A stretch of DNA of 64,000 bases from Cordilura impudica (taxonomy: Eukaryota > Arthropoda > Insecta > Diptera > Scathophagidae): positions 120,762,020-120,826,019 of the forward strand of contig OY821521.1 of NCBI GenBank assembly GCA_963682025.1. Reading direction: 5' to 3'. The notes under the pieces were generated by a model that ran no database searches, was not told the DNA's origin, and was given only the letters and a program-made list of their open reading frames with translations. Positions 33,640 through 47,345 of this stretch are shown in pieces. Position 1 is the first letter of the stretch. Each line of letters starts with the position of its first letter. The position numbers were made by a program, and so were the translations under genes.

Positions 33640-36600
33640 AATAATTAGTTATTTATAGTTCGGTTCGAGATCATGTATACATTTTCTAATACTAGAAAAG
33701 ATAATACTTTTATGCAATGTAAGAGAAATTTGGAAAAATTGAAGACAGCGGTAGATGGAGTAGCTACTTTCGAACAAAGCGACTTGTTCATCTTCAGCAT
33801 CCTTCTGCCTATTGCTTCAACTCATGCTTAATCAACTATTTAACTCAACATTAGAAAGAAAAGAACATGAGAAATGTTTTTTTTCTTTCTTTTCATACGA
33901 GAGTTAGAATGAACAAGCAGAGTTTTTTCCAATTTATAGCTTTCTCTACATTAACATCGCTTTGATCAATTACAAATCACGTAATGTGAAAAAAGCTCTT
34001 TTTGTTTTTCCAAACGTCCCATAGATGGGAACTGTAATGACATGTGAAATCTTAACAGATTTATCACAATTGCATTGGACCGTATGTTTTGTATGTTAGT
34101 TTTTATGTATTGTCGATCTTGTGTTGTAATAATAATAATTAGTTATTTATAGTTCGGTTCGAGATCATGTATACATTTCCTAATACTAGAAAAGATAATA
34201 CTTTTATGCAATGTAAGAGAAATTTGGAAAAATTGAAGACAGCGCTAGATGGATTAGCTACTTTCGAACAAAGCGACTTGTTCATCTTCAGCATCCTTCT
34301 GCCTATTGCTTCAACTCATGCTTAATCAACTATTTAACTCAACATTAGAAAGAAAAGAACATGAGAAATGTTTTTTTCTTTCTTTTCATACGAGAGTTAG
34401 AATGAACAAGCACAGTTTTTTCCAATTTATAGCTTTCTCTACATTAACATTGCTTTGATCAATTACAAATCTCGTAATGTGAAAAAAGCTCTTTTTGTTT
34501 TGCCAAACGTCCCATAGATGGGAACTGTAATGACATGTGAAATCTTAACAGATTTATCACAATTGCATTGGACCGTATGTTTTGTATGTTAGTTTTTATG
34601 TATTGTCGATCTTGTGTTGTAATAATAATAATTAGTTATTTATAGTTCGGTTCGAGATCATGTATACATTTTCTAATACTAGAAAAGATAATACTTTTAT
34701 GCAATGTAAGAGAAATTTGGAAAAATTGAAGACAGCGCTAGATGGAGTAGCTACTTTCGAACAAAGCGACTTGTTCATCTTCAGCATCCTTCTGCCTATT
34801 GCTTCAACTCATGCTTAATCAACTATTTAACTCAACATTAGAAAGAAAAGAACATGAGAAATGTTTTTTTTCCTTTCTTTTCATGCGAGAGTTAGAATGA
34901 ACAAGCAGAGTTTTTTCCAATTTATAGCTTTCTCTACATTAACATCGCTTTGATCAATTACAAATCTCGTAATGTGAAAAAAGCTCTTTTTGTTTTGCCA
35001 AACGTCCCATAGATGGGAACTGTAATGACATGTGAAATCTTAACAGATTTATCACAATTGCATTGGACCGTATGTTTTGTATGTTAGTTTTTATGTATTG
35101 TCAATCTTGTGTTGTAATAATAATAATTAGTTATTTATAGTTCGGTTCGAGATCATGCATACATTTTCTAATACTAGAAAAGATAATACTTTTATGCAAT
35201 GTAAGAGAAATTTGGAAAAATTGAAGACAGCGCTAGATGGAGTAGCTACTTTCGAACAAAGCGACTTGTTCATCTTCAGCATCCTTCTGCCTATTGCTTC
35301 AACTCATGCTTAATCAACTATTTAACTCAACATTAGAAAGAAAAGAACATGAGAAATGTTTTTTTTCCTTTCTTTTCATGCGAGAGTTAGAATGAACAAG
35401 CAGAGTTTTTTCCAATTTATAGCTTTCTCTACATTAACATCGCTTTGATCAATTACAAATCTCGTAATGTGAAAAAAGCTCTTTTTGTTTTGCCAAACGT
35501 CCCATAGATGGGAACTGTAATGACATGTGAAATCTTAACAGATTTATCACAATTGCATTGGACCGTATGTTTTGAATGTTAGTTTTTATGTATTGTCGAT
35601 CTTGTGTTGTAATAATAATAATTAGTTATTTATAGTTCGGTTCGAGATCATGTATACATTTTCTAATACTAGAAAAGATAATACTTTTATGCAATGTAAG
35701 AGAAATTTTTAAAAATTGAAGACAGCGCTAGATGGAGTAGCTACTTTCGAACAAAGCGACTTGTTCATCTTCAGCATCCTTCTGCCTATTGCTTCAACTC
35801 ATGCTTAATCAACTATTTAACTCAACATTAGAAAGAAAAGAACATGAGAAATTTTTTTTCTTTCTTTTCATACGAGAGTTAGAATGAACAAGCAGAGTTT
35901 TTTCCAATTTATAGCTTTCTCTACATTAACATCGCTTTGATCAATTACAAATCTCGTAATGTGAAAAAAGCTCTTTTTGTTTTACCAAACGTCCCATAGA
36001 TGGGAACTGTAATGACATGTGAAATCTTAACAGATTTATCACAATTGCATTGGACCGTATGTTTTGTATGTTAGTTTTTATGTATTGTCGATCTTGTGTT
36101 GTAATAATAATAATTAGTTATTTATAGTTCGGTTCGAGATCATGTATACATTTTCTAATACTAGAAAAGATAATACTTTTATGCAATGTAAGAGAAATTT
36201 GGAAAAATTGAAGACAGCGCTAGATGGAGTAGCTACTTTCGAACAAAACGACTTGTTCATCTTCAGCATCCTTCTGCCTATTGCTTCAACTCATGCTTAA
36301 TCAACTATTTAACTCAACATTAGAAAGAAAAGAACATGAGAAATGTTTTTTTCTTTCTTTTCATACGAGAGTTAGAATGAACAAGCAGAGTTTTTTCCAA
36401 TTTATAGCTTTCTCTACATTAACATCGCTTTGATCAATTACAAATCTCGTAATGTGAAAAAAGCTCTTTTTGTTTTGCCAAACGTCCCATAGATGGGAAC
36501 TGTAATGACATGTGAAATCTTAACAGATTTATCACAATTGCATTGGACCGTATGTTTTGTATGTTAGTTTTTATGTATTGTCGATCTTGTGTTGTAATAA

Positions 36601-37341
36601 TAATAATTAGTTATTTATAGTTCGGTTCGAGATCATGTATACATTTTCTAATACTAGAAAAGATAATACTTTTATGCAATGTAAGAGAAATTTGGAAAAA
36701 TTGAAGACAGCGCTAGATGGAGTAGCTACTTTCGAACAAAGCGACTTGTTCATCTTCAGCATCCTTCTGCCTATTGCTTCAACTCATGCTTAATCAACTA
36801 TTTAACTCAACATTAGAAAGAAAAGTACATGAGAAATGTTTTTTTCTTTCTTTTCATACGAGAGTTAGAATGAACAAGCAGAGTTTTTTCCAATTTATAG
36901 CTTTCTCTACATTAACATCGCTTTGATCAATTACAAATCTCGTAATGTGAAAAAAGCTCTTTTTGTTTTGCCAAACGTCCCATAGATGGGAACTGTAATG
37001 ACATGTGAAATCTTAACAGATTTATCACAATTGCATTGGACCGTATGTTTTGTATGTTAGTTTTTATGTATTGTCGATCTTGTGTTGTAATAATAATAAT
37101 TAGTTATTTATAGTTCGGTTCGAGATCATGTATACATTTTTTAATACTAGAAAATATAATACTTTTATGCAATGTAAGAGAAATTTGGAAAAATTGAAGA
37201 CAGCGCTAGATGGAGTAGCTACTTTCGAACAAAGCGACTTGTTCATCTTCAGCATCCTTCTGCCTATTGCTTCAACTCATGCTTAATCAACTATTTAACT
37301 CAACATTAGAAAAAAAAGAACATGAGAAATGTTTTTTTCTT
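33640..37341 (+). repeat. FB2 left array, ~493-bp satellite
   Basis: The landmark AGTTCGGTTCGAGATCATG starts at 33657, 34151, 34644, 35139, 35634, 36126, 36619 and 37112, giving periods of 492-495 bp. Other constant blocks are AGACAGCGCTAGATGGAGTA, CTTCTGCCTATTGCTTCAAC, GTCCCATAGATGGGAACTG and a (TAA)n junction. Units differ by a few percent, mostly in T-run length. Confidence 0.95.
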
Positions 37342-40300
37342 CGCTTTGTTCGAAAGTAGCTACTCCATCTAGCGCTGTCTTCAATTTTTCCAAATTTCTC
37401 TTACATTGCATAAAAGTATTATCTTTTCTAGTATTAGAAAATGTATACATGATCTCGAACCGAACTATAAATAACTAATTATTATTATTACAACACAAGA
37501 TCGACAATACATAAAAACTAACATACAAAACATACGGTCCAATGCAATTGTGATAAATCTGGTAAGATTTCACATGTCATTACAGTTCCCATCTATGGGA
37601 CGTTTGGCAAAACAAAAAGACCTTTTTTCACATTACGAGATTTGTAATTGATCAAAGCGATGTTAATGTAGAGAAAGCTATAAATTGGAAAAAACTCTGC
37701 TTGTTCATTCTAACTCTCGTATGAAAAGAAAGAAAAAAAAACATTTCTCATGTTCTTTTCTTTCTAATGTTGAGTTAAATAGTTGATTAAGCATGAGTTG
37801 AAGCAATAGGCAGAAGGATGCTGAAGATGAACAAGTCGCTTTGTTCGAAAGTAGCTACTCCATCTAGCGCTGTCTTCAATTTTTCCAAATTTATCTTACA
37901 TTGCATAACAGTATTATCTTTTCTAGTATTAGAAAATGTATACATGATCTCGAACCGAACTATAAATAACAAATTATTATTATTACAACACAAGATCGAC
38001 AATACATAAAAACTAACATACAAAACATACGGTCCAATGCAATTGTGATAAATCTGTTAAGATTTCACATGTCATTACAGTTCCCATCTATGGGACGTTT
38101 GGCAAAACAAAAAGAGCTTTTTTCACATTACGAGATTTGTAATTGATCTGCTTGTTCATTCTAACTCTCGTATGAAAAGAAAGAAAAAAACATTTCTCAT
38201 GTTCTTTTCTTTCTAATGTTGAGTTAAATAGTTGATTAAGCATGAGTTGAAGCAATAGGCAGAAGGATGCTGAAGATGAACAAGTCGCTTTGTTCGAAAG
38301 TAGCTACTCCATCTAGCGCTTTCTTCAATTTTTCCAAATTTCTCTTACATTGCATAAAAGTATTATCTTTTCTAGTATTAGAAAATGTATACATGATCTC
38401 GAACCGAACTATAAATAACTAATTATTATTATTACAACACAAGATCGACAATACATAAAAACTAACATACAAAACATACGGTCCAATGCAATTGTGATAA
38501 ATCTGTTAAGATTTCACATGTCATTACAGTTCCCATCTATGGGACGTTTGGCAAAACAAAAAGAGCTTTTTTCACATTACGAGATTTGTAATTGATCAAA
38601 GCGATGTTAATGTAGAGAAAGCTATAAATTGGAAAAAACTCTGCTTGTTCATTCTAACTCTCGTATGAAAAGAAAGAAAAAAACATTTCTCATGTTCTTT
38701 TCTTTCTAATGTTGAGTTAAATAGTTGATTAAGCATGAGTTGAAGCAATAGGCAGAAGGATGCTGAAGATGAACAAGTCGCTTTGTTCGAAAGTAGCTAC
38801 TCCATCTAGCGCTTTCTTCAATTTTTCCAAATTTCTCTTACATTGCATAAAAGTATTATCTTTTCTAGTATTAGAAAATGTATACATGATCTCGAACCGA
38901 ACTATAAATAACTAATTATTATTATTACAACACAAGATCGACAATACATAAAAACTAACATACAAAACATACGGTCCAATGCAATTGTGATAAATCTGTT
39001 AAGATTTCACATGTCATTACAGTTCCCATCTATGGGACGTTTGGCAAAACAAAAAGAGCTTTTTTCACATTACGAGATTTGTAATTGATCAAAGCGATGT
39101 TAATGTAGAGAAAGCTATAAATTGGAAAAAACTCTGCTTGTTCATTCTAACTCTCGTATGAAAAGAAAGAAAAAAACATTTCTCATGTTCTTTTCTTTCT
39201 AATGTTGAGTTAAATAGTTGATTAAGCATGAGTTGAAGCAATAGGCAGAAGGATGCTGAAGATGAACAAGTCGCTTTGTTCGAAAGTAGCTACTCCATCT
39301 AGCGCTGTCTTCAATTTTTCCAAATTTCTCTTACGTTGCATAAAAGTATTATCTTTTCTAGTATTAGAAAATGTATACATGATCTCGAACCGAACTATAA
39401 ATAACTAATTATTATTATTACAACACAAGATCGACAATACATAAAAACTAACATACAAAACATACGGTCCAATGCAATTGTGATAAATCTGTTAAGATTT
39501 CACATGTCATTACAGTTCCCATCTATGGGACGTTTGGCAAAACAAAAAGAGCTTTTTTCACATTACGAGATTTGTAATTGATCAAAGCGATGTTAATGTA
39601 GAGAAAGCTATAAATTGGAAAAAACTCTGCTTGTTCATTCTAACTCTCGTATGAAAAGAAAGAAAAAAACATTTTTCATGTTCTTTTCTTTCTAATGTTG
39701 AGTTAAATAGTTGATTAAGCATGAGTTGAAGCAATAGGCAGAAGGATGCTGAAGATGAACAAGTCGCTTTGTTCGAAAGTAGCTACTCCATCTAGCGCTT
39801 TCTTCAATTTTTCCAAATTTCTCTTACATTGCATAAAAGTATTATCTTTTCTAGTATTAGAAAATGTATACATGATCTCGAACCGAACTATAAATAACTA
39901 ATTATTATTATTACAACACAAGATCGACAAGACATAAAAACTAACATACAAAACATACGGTCCAATGCAATTGTGATAAATCTGTTAAGATTTCACATGT
40001 CATTACAGTTCCCATCTATGGGACGTTTGGCAAAACAAAAAGTGCTTTTTTCACATTACGAGATTTGTAATTGATCAAAGCGATGTTAATGTAGAGAAAG
40101 CTATAAATTGGAAAAAACTCTGCTTGTTCATTCTAACTCTCGTATGAAAAGAAAGAAAAAAAAAACATTTCTCATGTTCTTTTCTTTCTAATGTTGAGTT
40201 AAATAGTTGATTAAGCATGAGTTGAAGCAATAGGCAGAAGGATGATGAAGATGAACAAGTCGCTTTGTTCGAAAGTAGCTACTCCATCTAGCGCTGTCTT

Positions 40301-43300
40301 CAATTTTTCCAAATTTCTCTTACATTGCATAAAAGTATTATCTTTTCTAGTATTAGAAAATGTATACATGATCTCGAACCGAACTATAAATAACTAATTA
40401 TTATTATTACAAAACAAGATCGACAATACATAAAAACTAACATACAAAACATACGGTCCAATGCAATTGTGATAAATCTGTTAAGATTTCACATGTCATT
40501 ACAGTTCCCATCTATGGGACGTTTGGCAAAACAAAAAGAGCTTTTTTCACATTACGAGATTTGTAATTGATCAAAGCGATGTTAATGTAGAGAAAGCTAT
40601 AAATTGGAAAAAACTCTGCTTGTTCATTCTAACTCTCGTATGAAAAGAAAGAAAAAAACATTTCTCATGTTCTTTTCTTTCTAATGTTGAGTTAAATAGT
40701 TTAAGCATGAGTTGAAGCAATAGGCAGAAGGATGCTGAAGATGAACAAGTCGCTTTGTTCGAAAGTAGGTACTCCATCTAGCGCTGTCTTCAATTTTTCC
40801 AAATTTCTCTTACATTGCATAAAAGTATTATCTTTTCTAGTATTAGAAAATGTATACATGATCTCGAACCGAACTATAAATAACTAATTATTATTATTAC
40901 AACACAAGATCGACAAGACATAAAAACTAACATACAAAACATACGGTCCAATGCAATTGTGATAAATCTGTTAAGATTTCACATGTCATTACAGTTCCCA
41001 TCTATGGGACGTTTGGCAAAACAAAAAGAGCTTTTTTCACATTACGAGATTTGTAATTGATCAAAGCGATGTTAATGTAGAGAAAGCTATAAATTGGAAA
41101 AAACTCTGCTTGTTCATTCTAACTCTCGTATGAAAAGAAAGAAAAAAACATTTCTCATGTTCTTTTCTTTCTAATGTTGAGTTAAGTAGTTGATTAAGCA
41201 TGATTTGAAGCAATAGGCAGAAGGATGCTGAAGATGAACAAGTCGCTTTGTTCGAAAGTAGCTACTCCATCTAGCGCTGTCTTCAATTTTTCCAAATTTC
41301 TCTTACATTGCATAAAAGTATTATCTTTTCTAGTATTAGAAAATGTATACATGATCTCGAACCGAACTATAAATAACTAATTATTATTATTACAACACAA
41401 GATCGACAATACATAAAAACTAACATACAAAACATACGGTCCAATGCAATTGTGATAAATCTGTTAAGATTTCACATGTCATTACAGTTCCCATCTATGG
41501 GACGTTTGGCAAAACAAAAAGAGCTTTTTTCACATTACGAGATTTTTAATTGATCAAAGCGATGTTAATGTAGAGAAAGCTATAAATTGGAAAAAACTCT
41601 GCTTGTTCATTCTAACTCTCGTATGAAAAGAAAGAAAAAAACATTTCTCATGTTCTTTTCTTTCTAATGTTGAGTTAAATAGTTGATTAAGCATGAGTTG
41701 AAGCAATAGGCAGAAGGATGCTGAAGATGAACAAGTCGCTTTGTTCGAAAGTAGGTACTCCATCTAGCGCTGTCTTCAATTTTTCCAAATTTCTCTTACA
41801 TTGCATAAAAGTATTATCTTTTCTAGTATTAGAAAATGTATACATGATCTCGAACCGAACTATAAATAACTAATTATTATTATTACAACACAAGATCGAC
41901 AGTACATAAAAACTAACATACAAAACATACGGTCCAATGCAATTGTGATAAATCTGTTAAGATTTCACATGTCATTACAGTTCCCATCTATGGGACGTTT
42001 GGCAAAACAAAAAGAGCTTTTTTCACATTACGAGATTTGTAATTGATCAAAGCGATGTTAATGTAGAGAAAGCTATAAATTGGAAAAAACTCTGCTTGTT
42101 CATTCTAACTCTCGTATGAAAAGAAAGAAAAAAACATTTCTCATGTTCTTTTCTTTCTAATGTTGAGTTAAATAGTTGATTAAGCATGAGTTGAAGCAAT
42201 AGGCAGAAGGATGCTGAAGATGAACAAGTCGCTTTGTTCGAAAGTAGCTACTCCATCTAGCGCTGTCTTCAATTTTTCCAAATTTCTCTTACATTGCATA
42301 AAAGTATTATCTTTTCTAGTATTAGAAAATGTATACATGATCTCGAACCGAACTATAAATAACTAATTATTATTATTACAACACAAGATCGACAAGACAT
42401 AAAAACTAACATACAAAACATACGGTCCAATGCAATTGTGATAAATCTGTTAAGATTTCACATGTCATTACAGTTCCCATCTATGGGACGTTTGGCAAAA
42501 CAAAAAGAGCTTTTTTCACATTACGAGATTTGTAATTGATCAAAGCGATGTTAATGTAGAGAAAGCTATAAATTGGAAAAAACTCTGCTTGTTCATTCTA
42601 ACTCTAGTATGAAAAGAAAGAAAAAAAACATTTCTCATGTTCTTTTCTTTCTAATGTTGAGTTAAATAGTTGATTAAGCATGAGTTGAAGCAATAGGCAG
42701 AAGGATGATGAAGATGAACAAGTCGCTTTGTTCGAAAGTAGCTACTCCATCTAGCGCTGTCTTCAATTTTTCCAAATTTCTCTTACATTGCATAAAAGTA
42801 TTATCTTTTCTAGTATTAGAAAATGTATACATGATCTCGAACCGAACTATAAATAACTAATTATTATTATTACAACACAAGATCGACAATACATAAAAAC
42901 TAACATACAAAACATACGGTCCAATGCAATTGTGATAAAGCTGTTAAGATTTCACATGTCATTACAGTTCCCATCTATGGGACGTTTGGCAAAACAAAAA
43001 GAGCTTTTTTCACATTACGAGATTTGTAATTGATCAAAGCGATGTTAATGTAGAGAAAGCTATAAATTGGAAAAAACTCTGCTTGTTCATTCTAACTCTC
43101 GTATGAAAAGAAAGAAAAAAACATTTCTCATGTTCTTTTCTTTCTAATGTTGAGTTAAATAGTTGATTAAGCATGAGTTGAAGCAATAGGCAGAAGGATG
43201 CTGAAGATGAACAAGTCGCTTTGTTCGAAAGTAGGTACTCCATCTAGCGCTGTCTTCAATTTTTCCAAATTTCTCTTACATTGCATAAAAGTATTATCTT

Positions 43301-46300
43301 TTCTAGTATTAGAAAATGTATACATGATCTCGAACCGAACTATAAATAACTAATTATTATTATTACAACACAAGATCGACAAGACATAAAAACTAACATA
43401 CAAAACATACGGTCCAATGCAATTGTGATAAATCTGTTAAGATTTCACATGTCATTACAGTTCCCATCTATGGGACGTTTGGCAAAACAAAAAGAGCTTT
43501 TTTCACATTACGAGATTTGTAATTGATCAAAGCGATGTTAATGTAGAGAAAGCTATAAATTGGAAAAAACTCTGCTTGTTCATTCTAACTCTCGTATGAA
43601 AAGAAAGAAAAAAACATTTCTCATGTTCTTTTCTTTCTAATGTTGAGTTAAATAGTTGATTAAGCATGAGTTGAAGCAATAGGCAGAAGGATGCTGAAGA
43701 TGAACAAGTCGCTTTGTTCGAAAGTAGCTACTCCATCTAGCGCTGTCTTCAATTTTTCCAAATTTCTCTTACATTGCATAAAAGTATTATCTTTTCTAGT
43801 ATTAGAAAATGTATACATGATCTCGAACCGAACTATAAATAACTAATTATTATTATTACAACACAAGATCGACAATACATAAAAACTAACATACAAAACA
43901 TACGGTTCAATGCAATTGTGATAAATCTGTTAAGATTTCACATGTCATTACAGTTCCCATCTATGGGACGTTTGGCAAAACAAAAAGAGCTTTTTTCACA
44001 TTACGAGATTTTTAATTGATCAAAGCGATGTTAATGTAGAGAAAGCTATAAATTGGAAAAAACTCTGCTTGTTCATTCTAACTCTCGTATGAAAAGAAAG
44101 AAAAAAACATTTCTCATGTTCTTTTCTTTCTAATGTTGAGTTAAATAGTTGATTAAGCATGAGTTGAAGCAATAGGCAGAAGGATGCTGAAGATGAACAA
44201 GTCGCTTTGTTCGAAAGTAGGTACTCCATCTAGCGCTGTCTTCAATTTTTCCAAATTTCTCTTACATTGCATAAAAGTATTATCTTTTCTAGTATTAGAA
44301 AATGTATACATGATCTCGAACCGAACTATAAATAACTAATTATTATTATTACAACACAAGATCGACAGTACATAAAAACTAACATACAAAACATACGGTC
44401 CAATGCAATTGTGATAAATCTGTTAAGATTTCACATGTCATTACAGTTCCCATCTATGGGACGTTTGGCAAAACAAAAAGAGCTTTTTTCACATTACGAG
44501 ATTTGTAATTGATCAAAGCGATGTTAATGTAGAGAAAGCTATAAATTGGAAAAAACTCTGCTTGTTCATTCTAACTCTCGTATGAAAAGAAAGAAAAAAA
44601 CATTTCTCATGTTCTTTTCTTTCTAATGTTGAGTTAAATAGTTGATTAAGCATGAGTTGAAGCAATAGGCAGAAGGATGCTGAAGATGAACAAGTCGCTT
44701 TGTTCGAAAGTAGCTACTCCATCTAGCGCTGTCTTCAATTTTTCCAAATTTCTCTTACATTGCATAAAAGTATTATCTTTTCTAGTATTAGAAAATGTAT
44801 ACATGATCTCGAACCGAACTATAAATAACTACTTATTATTATTACAACACAAGATCGACAATACATAAAAACTAACATACAAAACATACGGTCCAATGCA
44901 ATTGTGATAAATCTGTTAAGATTTCACATGTCATTACAGTTCCCATCTATGGGACGTTTGGCAAAACAAAAAGAGCTTTTTTCACATTACGAGATTTGTA
45001 ATTGATCAAAGCGATGTTAATGTAGAGAAAGCTATAAATTGGAAAAAACTCTGCTTGTTCATTCTAACTCTCGTATGAAAAGAAAGAAAAAAACATTTCT
45101 CATGTTCTTTTCTTTCTAATGTTGAGTTAAATAGTTGATTAAGCATGAGTTGAAGCAATAGGCAGAAGGATGCTGAAGATGAACAAGTCGCTTTGTTCGA
45201 AAGTAGCTACTCCATCTAGCGCTGTCTTCAATTTTTCCAAATTTCTCTTACATTGCATAAAAGTATTATCTTTTCTAGTATTAGAAAATGTATACATGAT
45301 CTCGAACCGAACTATAAATAACTAATTATTATTATTACAACACAAGATCGACAATACATAAAAACTAACATACAAAACATACGGTCCAATGCAATTGTGA
45401 TAAATCTGTTAAGATTTCACATGTCATTACAGTTCCCATCTATGGGACGTTTGGCAAAACAAAAAGAGCTTTTTTCACATTACGAGATTTGTAATTGATC
45501 AAAGCGATGTTAATGTAGAGAAAGCTATAAATTGGAAAAAACTCTGCTTGTTCATTCTAACTCTCGTATGAAAAGAAAGAAAAAACATTTCTCATGTTCT
45601 TTTCTTTCTAATGTTGAGTTAAATAGTTGATTAAGCATGAGTTGAAGCAATAGGCAGAAGGATGCTGAAGATGAACAAGTCGCTTTGTTCGAAAGTAGGT
45701 ACTCCATCTAGCGCTGTCTTCAATTTTTCCAAATTTCTCTTACATTGCATAAAAGTATTATCTTTTCTAGTATTAGAAAATGTATACATGATCTCGAACC
45801 GAACTATAAATAACTAATTATTATTATTACAACACAAGATCGACAATACATAAAAACTAACATACAAAACATACGGTCCAATGCAATTGTGATAAATCTG
45901 TTAAGATTTCACATGTCATTACAGTTCCCATCTATGGGACGTTTGGCAAAACAAAAAGAGCTTTTTTCACATTACGAGATTTGTAATTGATCAAAGCGAT
46001 GTTAATGTAGAGAAAGCTATAAATTGGAAAAAACTCTGCTTGTTCATTCTAACTCTCGTATGAAAAGAAAGAAAAAAACATTTCTCATGTTCTTTTCTTT
46101 CTAATGTTGAGTTAAATAGTTGATTAAGCATGAGTTGAAGCAATAGGCAGAAGGATGCTGAAGATGAACAAGTCGCTTTGTTCGAAAGTAGCTACTCAAT
46201 CTAGCGCTGTCTTCAATTTTTCCAAATTTCTCTTACATTGCATAAAAGTATTATCTTTTCTAGTATTAGAAAATGTATACATGATCTCGAACCGAACTAT

Positions 46301-47336
46301 AAATAACTAATTATTATTATTACAACACAAGATCGACAATACATAAAAACTAACATACAAAACATACGGTCCAATGCAATTGTGATAAATCTGTTAAGAT
46401 TTCACATGTCATTACAGTTCCCATCTATGGGACGTTTGGCAAAACAAAAAGAGCTTTTTTCACATTACGAGATTTGTAATTGATCAAAGCGATGTTAATG
46501 TAGAGAAAGCTATAAATTGGAAAAAACTCTGCTTGTTCATTCTAACTCTCGTATGAAAAGAAAGAAAAAAACATTTCTCATGTTCTTTTCTTTCTAATGT
46601 TGAGTTAAATAGTTGATTAAGCATGAGTTGAAGCAATAGGCAGAAGGATGCTGAAGATGAACAAGTCGCTTTGTTCGAAAGTAGCTACTCCATCTAGCGC
46701 TGTCTTCAATTTTTCCAAATTTCTCTTACATTGCATAAAAGTATTATCTTTTCTAATATTAGAAAATGTATACATGATCTCGAACCGAACTATAAATAAC
46801 TAATTATTATTATTACAACACAAGATCGACAATACATAAAAACTAACATACAAAACATACGGTCCAATGCAATTGTGATAAATCTGTTAAGATTTCACAT
46901 GTCATTACAGTTCCCATCTATGGGACGTTTGGCAAAACAAAAAGAGCTTTTTTCACATTACGAGATTTGTAATTGATCAAAGCGATGTTAATGTAGAGAA
47001 AGCTATAAATTGGAAAAAACTCTGCTTGTTCATTCTAACTCTCGTATGAAAAGAAAGAAAAAACATTTCTCATGTTCTTTTCTTTCTAATGTTGAGTTAA
47101 ATAGTTGATTAAGCATGAGTTGAAGCAATAGGCAGAAGGATGCTGAAGATGAACAAGTCGCTTTGTTCGAAAGTAGCTACTCAATCTAGCGCTGTCTTCA
47201 ATTTTTCCAAATTTCTCTTACATTGCATAAAAGTATTATCTTTTCTAGTATTAGAAAATGTATACATGATCTCGAACCGAACTATAAATAACTAATTATT
47301 ATTATTACAACACAAGATCGACAATAATAAAAACTA
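37342..47336 (-). repeat. FB2 right array, same satellite inverted
   Basis: The complementary landmark CATGATCTCGAACCGAACT occurs 21 times from about 37448 to 47268. The period is about 493 bp, except one unit of about 449 bp near 38140, which lacks roughly 44 bp (between AATTGATC and CTGCTTGTTC). The copies at the distal end are nearly identical to those of the left array. Confidence 0.95.
39925..44850 (-). repeat. Higher-order repeat: 5-monomer unit of ~2466 bp, two full copies
   Basis: Rare variants recur exactly 2466 bp apart: GTAGGTAC instead of GTAGCTAC at 40768/43234 and 41754/44220; GATTTTTAATTG at 41541/44007; CGACAGTAC at 41898/44364; CGACAAGAC at 40911/43377 and 39925/42390. A third partial copy is suggested by GTAGGTAC at 45698, but the next expected variant (46686) is absent. 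Confidence 0.85.
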
Positions 47337-47345
47337 AGAAGTAAT
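47337..47345. repeat. Target-site duplication of FB2, right copy
   Basis: AGAAGTAAT, identical to 33631-33639. The next bases TTCATCTACTTTTAGAGC continue the gag reading frame (EITS on the minus strand). Confidence 0.9.

Larger units (their letters stand above)
33640..47336. mobile_element. FB2: 13.7-kb Foldback-like insertion made only of inverted satellite arrays
   Basis: A single insertion in gag, flanked by a perfect 9-bp TSD. It contains nothing but a 493-bp monomer: about 7.5 copies in plus orientation (33640-37341) and about 20 in minus orientation (37342-47336). The two arrays therefore form a giant inverted repeat with an unpaired centre of about 105 nt (37237-37341). Nine-bp TSD, inverted repetitive arms and lack of coding DNA are the hallmarks of Foldback elements. 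The termini are not exact mirror images: the right end extends 37 bp further into the monomer. The many 60-69-residue frames are shadows of the repeat. Confidence 0.8.

Noticed and set aside
40571..44229. Recurring 68-69-residue frames (MEYLLSNKATCSSSAS) in the satellite
   Set aside because: They recur only because the monomer is repeated, they depend on one variant (GTAGGTAC) that supplies the start, and they show no domain.
33640..47336. Possible CRISPR array or rDNA/histone-type tandem gene array
   Set aside because: Repeats are contiguous 493-bp units without spacers, no coding or RNA gene is visible in the unit, and the sequence is eukaryotic.
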